Source of the DNA: an uncultured Clostridium sp.
GTDB taxonomy: Bacteria; Bacillota; Clostridia; Clostridiales; Clostridiaceae
Direction: 5' to 3'
Assembly: GCF_937920395.1 (NCBI RefSeq)
Contig: NZ_CALEVF010000238.1
Coordinates: forward strand, 1 to 38,570
DNA: 38,570 nucleotides
The notes under the pieces are model-generated. The model was given only the letters and a program-made list of their open reading frames with translations. It did no database searches and was not told the origin of the DNA. Positions within the stretch are counted from its first letter, which is position 1; each line of letters begins with the position of its first letter. The position numbers and the translations under genes are program-made. Of this stretch, positions 34,035 through 38,570 are shown piece after piece.

Positions 34035-36494
34035 ATGGATAAAAAAGAAGCTTCTCAGAAAAAGAAAAAAAAAGCTGGGAAGCATGTTTTTAAAAAGCTC
34101 GCTTTTGCCATTCTAATTATAGTCTTAATAGTCAGTGTAGCCATGGGAGGCGTAGTCTTAGCTATGATTAAGACAGCTCCCAGTTTAGATATTAATGAAT
34201 TTTTAAAACTAGATGAAATTACAGTATTATTAGATGATTCTGGAAAACTTATGGATGAATATGTGATTTCGCAACGAAGGATTAATCTACCTATTAGCGA
34301 TGTCCCAGTTAATCTTCAAGAAGCATTTATAAGTATTGAAGATTCTAGATTTGAAACGCATCCAGGTATTGATATAAAAAGGCTAACTGGGTCCATATTA
34401 AATGATCTGAAAATTAAACTAACTGGAAGCGGACAAAGTCTTCAAGGTGCTTCAACCATAACTCAACAGTTGGTCAAGTATAGAATATTTTTAGAAGATT
34501 CTATGGAAAACAGAACTTCTATGAAAAGAAAAGTTCAAGAAATTTATTTGTCACTAAAGATAGAGAAAGTTTTGACTAAATCCCAAATTTTAGAGACCTA
34601 CATGAATACTATTTTTCTAGGAGGGAATGCACACGGTATAGAAGCTGCGTCACAACAATATTTTAATAAATCTGTTAAAAACTTAACCTTAAAACAATCT
34701 GCTTTTATAGCTAGTGCAGCACAGAACCCTAGTGTTTCATACTCTATGGCAATTAAATCTTATAAGGCTAAAACAGCTTTTAATTCAAATAGAACCAAAG
34801 CCGTCTTAGATAATATGTATAAATATAATAAAATTAGCAAGGCACAATTTGACTCAGCTATGGCTGAAGAATTAACTTTTAGTTTTTCACAAAAGGATGC
34901 AAATAAAATGAACTATGAGTACTTCTCTATGCCTGCTCTCCTTCAAGTTACTAATGATTTAATGAAAAAGTATAATATTAGCAAAACAGAAGCATCTTCA
35001 ATGCTAATGTATGATGGAGTGAAAATTTATACAACCATGGATAGAAATTTACAAAACACATCACAAAACTTAATTAATGCTCCTATGAATTCTTCGCAAG
35101 CAAACCTACAAGCATCATGTGTTATCATGGATTATCATACAGGTGAAGTTAAAACTATTATAGGTGGACGTAATGTTAAAGTCCCTATGTCTTATAATAG
35201 AGCTACTTCTACAGCATCAAAAGATTTCTTGAGGGCTCCTGGATCAAGTATCAAGCCTTTGACTGTATATAGTCCAGCTATTGATACAAAAGCAGCTACA
35301 GCTTCTACAGTTATTGAAGATTCACCTATACCGTCTCCTGGATATAATCCTAGTAATGACGATTATAAATATAAAGGATATTTAACTCTACGTGATTGTT
35401 TAATGTATTCTGTCAACGTTGCTGCTGTGAAAATTGAGAATATAATTGGTATTAAAACTGGGGTTTCTTATGGTGAAAAGTTTGGATTGAAACTTGATAG
35501 TGTAGATATCAATAGTCCCGCTGCTATTACCCTTGGTCAATTAGATGGTGGAACTAACCCTCTTACTATGGCAGCTGCTTATGGTGTTTTTGGAAATAGC
35601 GGTAATCTTACTCCTCCAAGATTATACACTAAAGTAGTTGATAGAACTGGTAAAGTTCTGCTTGATACAAACCCTGAAACAACACCTGTTTTATCACCTC
35701 AAAGTGCATATATAATGTATGATTTATTAAAAGGACCTGTAAGCTCACTTGGTACTGGTCCAAATGCTGTTTTTAGCGACATGCCTGTTCGTGGTAAAAC
35801 TGGTACTACTTCCAATTCAAAAGATCTATGGTTTGTTGGTTTAACTCCATATTACTCTGGTGCAGTTTGGATTGGAACAGATAAAGCAGATAAAATCGTG
35901 GGATTGAATAGTAATGACGCTGCGCAGTTATGGGGGAAAGTTATGAAAGCAGCTCATACTTCTCTTCCAGTAAAGAACATTGAAATGCCCTCTGGTATAT
36001 CCACCGTGTCCGTATCAAAGGATTCAGGCAATATACCTACAGCGTTAACTAATGCAGACCCAAGGGGTGATAGAGTCTATTCTGAACTGTTTATTGATGG
36101 GACCGAGCCAACAGCCCTTGATAGTATCCATGTTTCTGCTAAAGTCACAAAAGACACAAACGGCAAATATGTCTTAGCATCAAAATATACACCTATTTGG
36201 AAAATTGAAACAAGAGTTTTTATAAAGAGAGATTATGTACCTAATGTATATTTAGAGGACTCTGTTTTTGTATTACCAACAGCTGTTGATAACTTTTCAG
36301 TTCCAATTGTTAATCCTTCAGTTGTTACTCCAAGTATCCCACCAACTACTCCTGAAACAACAGCTCCTACTACCATTCCTCAGACTAACGGAGAAAATAG
36401 CACTACAGATGGCGCTGCCCAAGTTAAACCAGATACACCTAATAATACTCCTACTACTAATAAGAATAATGACACCACTACCACTACACCCTAA
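34035..36494 (+). CDS. Class A penicillin-binding protein (PBP1a type)
   Basis: An 819-residue bifunctional peptidoglycan synthase. ATG at 34035 has AAGGAGG 8 nt upstream. Residues 1-20 are basic cytosol, 21-45 a transmembrane helix. The GT51 transglycosylase (about 75-245) shows IEDSRFETHPGID (catalytic E102, D103), ASTITQQLVK and E169 (VQEIYLS). The transpeptidase (about 355-680) has SxxK S404-SIK407, SVN at 459-461 and KTG at 588-590. From about residue 745 the tail is Thr/Pro/Asn-rich (TPETTAPTTIPQTNGENSTT...). It stands alone, facing the spoVA operon. Confidence 0.96.
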   Translation: MDKKEASQKKKKKAGKHVFKKLAFAILIIVLIVSVAMGGVVLAMIKTAPSLDINEFLKLDEITVLLDDSGKLMDEYVISQRRINLPISDVPVNLQEAFISIEDSRFETHPGIDIKRLTGSILNDLKIKLTGSGQSLQGASTITQQLVKYRIFLEDSMENRTSMKRKVQEIYLSLKIEKVLTKSQILETYMNTIFLGGNAHGIEAASQQYFNKSVKNLTLKQSAFIASAAQNPSVSYSMAIKSYKAKTAFNSNRTKAVLDNMYKYNKISKAQFDSAMAEELTFSFSQKDANKMNYEYFSMPALLQVTNDLMKKYNISKTEASSMLMYDGVKIYTTMDRNLQNTSQNLINAPMNSSQANLQASCVIMDYHTGEVKTIIGGRNVKVPMSYNRATSTASKDFLRAPGSSIKPLTVYSPAIDTKAATASTVIEDSPIPSPGYNPSNDDYKYKGYLTLRDCLMYSVNVAAVKIENIIGIKTGVSYGEKFGLKLDSVDINSPAAITLGQLDGGTNPLTMAAAYGVFGNSGNLTPPRLYTKVVDRTGKVLLDTNPETTPVLSPQSAYIMYDLLKGPVSSLGTGPNAVFSDMPVRGKTGTTSNSKDLWFVGLTPYYSGAVWIGTDKADKIVGLNSNDAAQLWGKVMKAAHTSLPVKNIEMPSGISTVSVSKDSGNIPTALTNADPRGDRVYSELFIDGTEPTALDSIHVSAKVTKDTNGKYVLASKYTPIWKIETRVFIKRDYVPNVYLEDSVFVLPTAVDNFSVPIVNPSVVTPSIPPTTPETTAPTTIPQTNGENSTTDGAAQVKPDTPNNTPTTNKNNDTTTTTP

Positions 36495-36496
36495 AC

Positions 36497-36551
36497 AAAA
36501 TAAAAAGCAGTTATTAAAATATTTTGTATTTTAATAACTGCTTTTTATTTT
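36497..36551. terminator. Strong bidirectional terminator between the PBP gene and spoVAE
   Basis: A 25-bp perfect stem (36497-36521 with 36527-36551; arm AAAATAAAAAGCAGTTATTA plus AAATA) with a 5-nt TTTTG loop. Both arms are T-rich on their 3' side, so it serves both genes. Confidence 0.9.
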
Positions 36552-36907
36552 TATTTAGTCTTAGGATTAAAAATTAATGCCATAATATAGCCGAAAAAAA
36601 TTGCAGCAGTAATACCACCAGCTGTACCCTTTATGCCTCCCGTAAATGCACCTATAAGACCAACCTCATCTACTTCTTTCATTACACTTTTAGCCAAACT
36701 ATATCCAAAACCAGGTAGAGGTATACTCCCCCCCGCTTTCCCATATTCAATTACTACATCATATATATTAAATGCTCCTAATATTACACCACTCGTTACA
36801 AATACAACTAATATTCTAGCAGGAGTTAGTTTAGTTGTATCCATAAGTATTTGTCCTATAACACATATAATCCCCCCAACTATAAAAGACATAATGTAAT
36901 TATTCAT
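36551..36907 (-). CDS. spoVAE: Stage V sporulation protein AE (dipicolinate channel)
   Basis: A 118-residue membrane protein with four hydrophobic segments (about 7-24, 31-50, 63-75, 85-112). It resembles the SpoVAEB form (MNNYIMSFIVGGIICVIGQI; LPGFGYSLAKSVMKEV, then GLIGAFTGGIKGTAGGITA). SpoVA proteins carry dipicolinic acid into the forespore and out at germination. The ATG at 36907 directly follows the spoVAD stop codon, so translation is likely coupled. Confidence 0.94.
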   Translation of the reverse strand: MNNYIMSFIVGGIICVIGQILMDTTKLTPARILVVFVTSGVILGAFNIYDVVIEYGKAGGSIPLPGFGYSLAKSVMKEVDEVGLIGAFTGGIKGTAGGITAAIFFGYIMALIFNPKTK

Positions 36908-37924
36908 TTATTCACCCCCAAACTCTATTGAAACGGCATGCGCAATTCCTGGTATTGTTTCACCTTGCAAAGACGAAGTAGGATTTAAAAGAGCACCAGT
37001 TGAAACTAACAATATCCTTTTAAATTTTCCCTTTATCATATTTTTAAGTAGATATCCTGTTGCAACTACTGCGGAACAACCACATCCACTACCCCCAGCG
37101 TTAGTTCCTTGTTTATTTTCATCAAAAATTTCTTCACCACAGTCAATATAATGACCTTTCATATCATACTTATATTCAAGCAATAATTTTTCTGTAAATT
37201 TTCTTCCTATAATACCTAAATCTCCAGTAGCAATGATATCATAATCTGAAGGTTTCCTCCCAGTGTCCATAAAATGCTGTTTAATAGTATCCACTGCTGC
37301 TGGAGCCATTGCAACACCCATATTATTTACATCAGTTATTCCGTAGTCCTTAACTTTTCCAGTTGTAACGTGAGTAACATATGGGAATTTACCTTTTTTC
37401 CCTAAAACCATAGCACCTGCACCTGTAACCGTCCATTGAGCTGTTGGTGCTCTTTGACTTCCCATTTCAAGTGGTAATCTAAATTGTCTTTCCGCAGAAG
37501 AAAAATGTGATGAGGTAGCTGCTACAACATAATTTGCAAGTCCCCCCTCCATTATCATTGAACCAACACTTAAAGATTCAGCCATAGTTGAACAAGCTCC
37601 GTAAAGACCTATGAACGGTATATTTAAATCTCTAGCAGCAAAACAAGAGGATGATAACTGATTTAATAAATCACCAGCTAATAAATAATTGATATCCTTT
37701 TCTTTTAACTTTGCTTTTTTTATGCTCTCTGATATCGCAGTATACAAAAGACTTGTTTCAGCTTTTTCAAAACTCTCAGTTCCATTGAGATCGTCTTCTA
37801 TAATTTTATCAAAATACTCTCTTAATGGACCCTGTCCTTCTTTAGGACCAACTATATTGTATGTACCGATAATTCTAGGTTTACTTTCAAGCTCTACTGT
37901 CTGAAGGCCAATTCTTCTTCCCAT
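36908..37924 (-). CDS. spoVAD: Stage V sporulation protein AD
   Basis: A 338-residue SpoVAD, a thiolase-fold soluble protein that binds dipicolinic acid. Recognisable blocks are ETSLLYTAISESIKKAKLKE, GACSTMAESLSVGSMIMEGG, SSHFSSAERQFRLPLEMGSQ and GGSGCGCSAVVATGYLL. It lies 6 nt after spoVAC with GGTGGTGACGC as ribosome site, between the two membrane partners. The order AC-AD-AE without spoVAA/AB is the normal clostridial operon. Confidence 0.97.
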   Translation of the reverse strand: MGRRIGLQTVELESKPRIIGTYNIVGPKEGQGPLREYFDKIIEDDLNGTESFEKAETSLLYTAISESIKKAKLKEKDINYLLAGDLLNQLSSSCFAARDLNIPFIGLYGACSTMAESLSVGSMIMEGGLANYVVAATSSHFSSAERQFRLPLEMGSQRAPTAQWTVTGAGAMVLGKKGKFPYVTHVTTGKVKDYGITDVNNMGVAMAPAAVDTIKQHFMDTGRKPSDYDIIATGDLGIIGRKFTEKLLLEYKYDMKGHYIDCGEEIFDENKQGTNAGGSGCGCSAVVATGYLLKNMIKGKFKRILLVSTGALLNPTSSLQGETIPGIAHAVSIEFGGE

Positions 37925-37930
37925 TTTGCG

Positions 37931-38383
37931 TCACCACCTTAAAAAATAATATAAAATACCTACAATTACAGATGAACCAATTCCATAAACCAAAACAGGT
38001 CCTGCAATAGTAAACATTTTAGCTGCTACCCCAAAAACAAAACCCTCTTTTTTAAATTCCATTGCAGGTGAGACTATAGAATTTGCAAATCCAGTAATCG
38101 GTACGACAGAACCTGCTCCTGCAAAATCACCTAACTTGTCATATACACCAATTCCTGTAAGCACAGCACCTAAAAATACCATAACTATCGAAACATAAGT
38201 CCCTACATCATCTTTTGGAATACCAATTTTCGAAAAAATATCACTTATAAATTGTCCAATTACACATATTAATCCTCCAACCCAAAAGGCATTAAAGCAG
38301 TGTATTAATAAATTAGGTTTTGGAATATTATTGGAATTAAGTTTATCAAATTTTTTTCTAATTATTTTTTCTTCTACCTTCAT
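37931..38383 (-). CDS. spoVAC: Stage V sporulation protein AC (dipicolinate channel)
   Basis: A 150-residue membrane protein with about four to five helices after a charged 30-residue start (MKVEEKIIRKKFDKLN). Family segments are NAFWVGGLICVIGQFI, GAGSVVPITGFANSI and SPAMEFKKEGFVFGVAAKMF. ATG at 38383 has GGAGGAGC upstream; the in-frame codon at 38419 is unlikely. It is the first gene of the spoVAC-AD-AE operon, a forespore (sigma-G) operon in known species. I could not point to a convincing sigma-G promoter in the 130 nt upstream. Confidence 0.95.
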   Translation of the reverse strand: MKVEEKIIRKKFDKLNSNNIPKPNLLIHCFNAFWVGGLICVIGQFISDIFSKIGIPKDDVGTYVSIVMVFLGAVLTGIGVYDKLGDFAGAGSVVPITGFANSIVSPAMEFKKEGFVFGVAAKMFTIAGPVLVYGIGSSVIVGILYYFLRW

Positions 38384-38517
38384 AATGCTCCTCCTTTTAA
38401 CCTTGAAAGTTGTTATCAATTTGTTTTGTAATTTAAATATAATAGTCTAATCCTTAATTATAGTATTTGCATTAATATATTTTTTAGTCAAAAAAAGATA
38501 TAACTAAAGATAAAGAA

Positions 38518-38563
38518 GGGGCTGTCTCAAAATGGTTAAAAAATCATTTGAAGAGATAGCCTC
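38518..38563. other. Hairpin at the window edge
   Basis: GGGGCTGTCTC (38518-38528) pairs with GAGATAGCCTC (38553-38563) with two G-U pairs, loop 24 nt; CTCTTTTCC follows. It may be a terminator for genes beyond the window, or one end of a small repeat element. Too little sequence is visible to decide. Confidence 0.5.
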
Positions 38564-38570
38564 TTTTCCT

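Noticed and set aside
38384..38517. Sigma-G promoter of spoVAC
   Set aside because: Candidate GCAAAT...ACTATTA fits poorly at both boxes; not reported as a feature.

Overview
The window is a 38.6-kb stretch of AT-rich chromosome from an endospore-forming low-GC Firmicute, most likely a Clostridium sensu stricto. Support comes from strong AGGAGG-type ribosome sites, occasional TTG/GTG starts, the SCIFF peptide with its maturase, spore genes (spoVAC-spoVAD-spoVAE, a BofC-like gene, yunB, spore photoproduct lyase) and the order bofC-ruvA-ruvB-queA-tgt-yajC, which is also that of Bacillus subtilis. I see no transposase, integrase, CRISPR array, rRNA or tRNA. The species cannot be fixed from this sequence.

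Layout. Positions 1-6230 (minus strand) carry a BofC-like sporulation gene with a good forespore (sigma-G type) promoter. After a terminator come ruvA-ruvB (Holliday junction migration), queA-tgt (queuosine), yajC (Sec accessory), a TIGR04086-type membrane protein, and the RiPP pair scfA (45-residue, six-cysteine precursor) and scfB (radical SAM maturase, cut by the window edge). Positions 6280-13486 hold a DUF523/DUF1722 protein, aat, spore photoproduct lyase, a 77-residue protein, a DUF4153 membrane protein, an RlmA-type 23S rRNA methyltransferase and an AI-2E family permease.

Positions 13.8-17.9 kb hold a small CPYC redox protein, a coiled-coil protein of unknown function, an unlisted 23-codon ORF with a forespore-type promoter and three successive hairpins, a DEAD-box helicase and a short-chain dehydrogenase followed by a 52-bp perfect palindrome. 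Positions 18.1-21.2 kb form a plus-strand block: two secreted cell-wall-type enzymes (M15 metallopeptidase, Amidase_6 protein), a small coiled-coil protein, then an Rrf2-family regulator with a near-consensus promoter and a 27-bp perfect inverted repeat at the start of its transcript. Positions 21.4-24.6 kb hold small, mostly unknown proteins, three of them cysteine-rich and perhaps spore-associated.

Positions 24.9-29.6 kb (minus strand) run nucleotidyltransferase-like protein, MocR-type regulator, HEAT-repeat protein, YigZ and YebC/PmpR. Positions 30-33.8 kb hold an unknown protein, an HflX GTPase with an N-terminal JAMM-like metal motif, a hypoxanthine phosphoribosyltransferase and YunB. 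The window ends with a class A penicillin-binding protein and the spoVAC-AD-AE dipicolinate channel operon.

Most genes are housekeeping or sporulation genes with known relatives. The less explained parts are the 23-codon ORF and its hairpins, the JAMM-HflX fusion, the Rrf2 operator with its cysteine-poor regulator, the nucleotidyltransferase-MocR-HEAT cluster, and the small cysteine-rich proteins.
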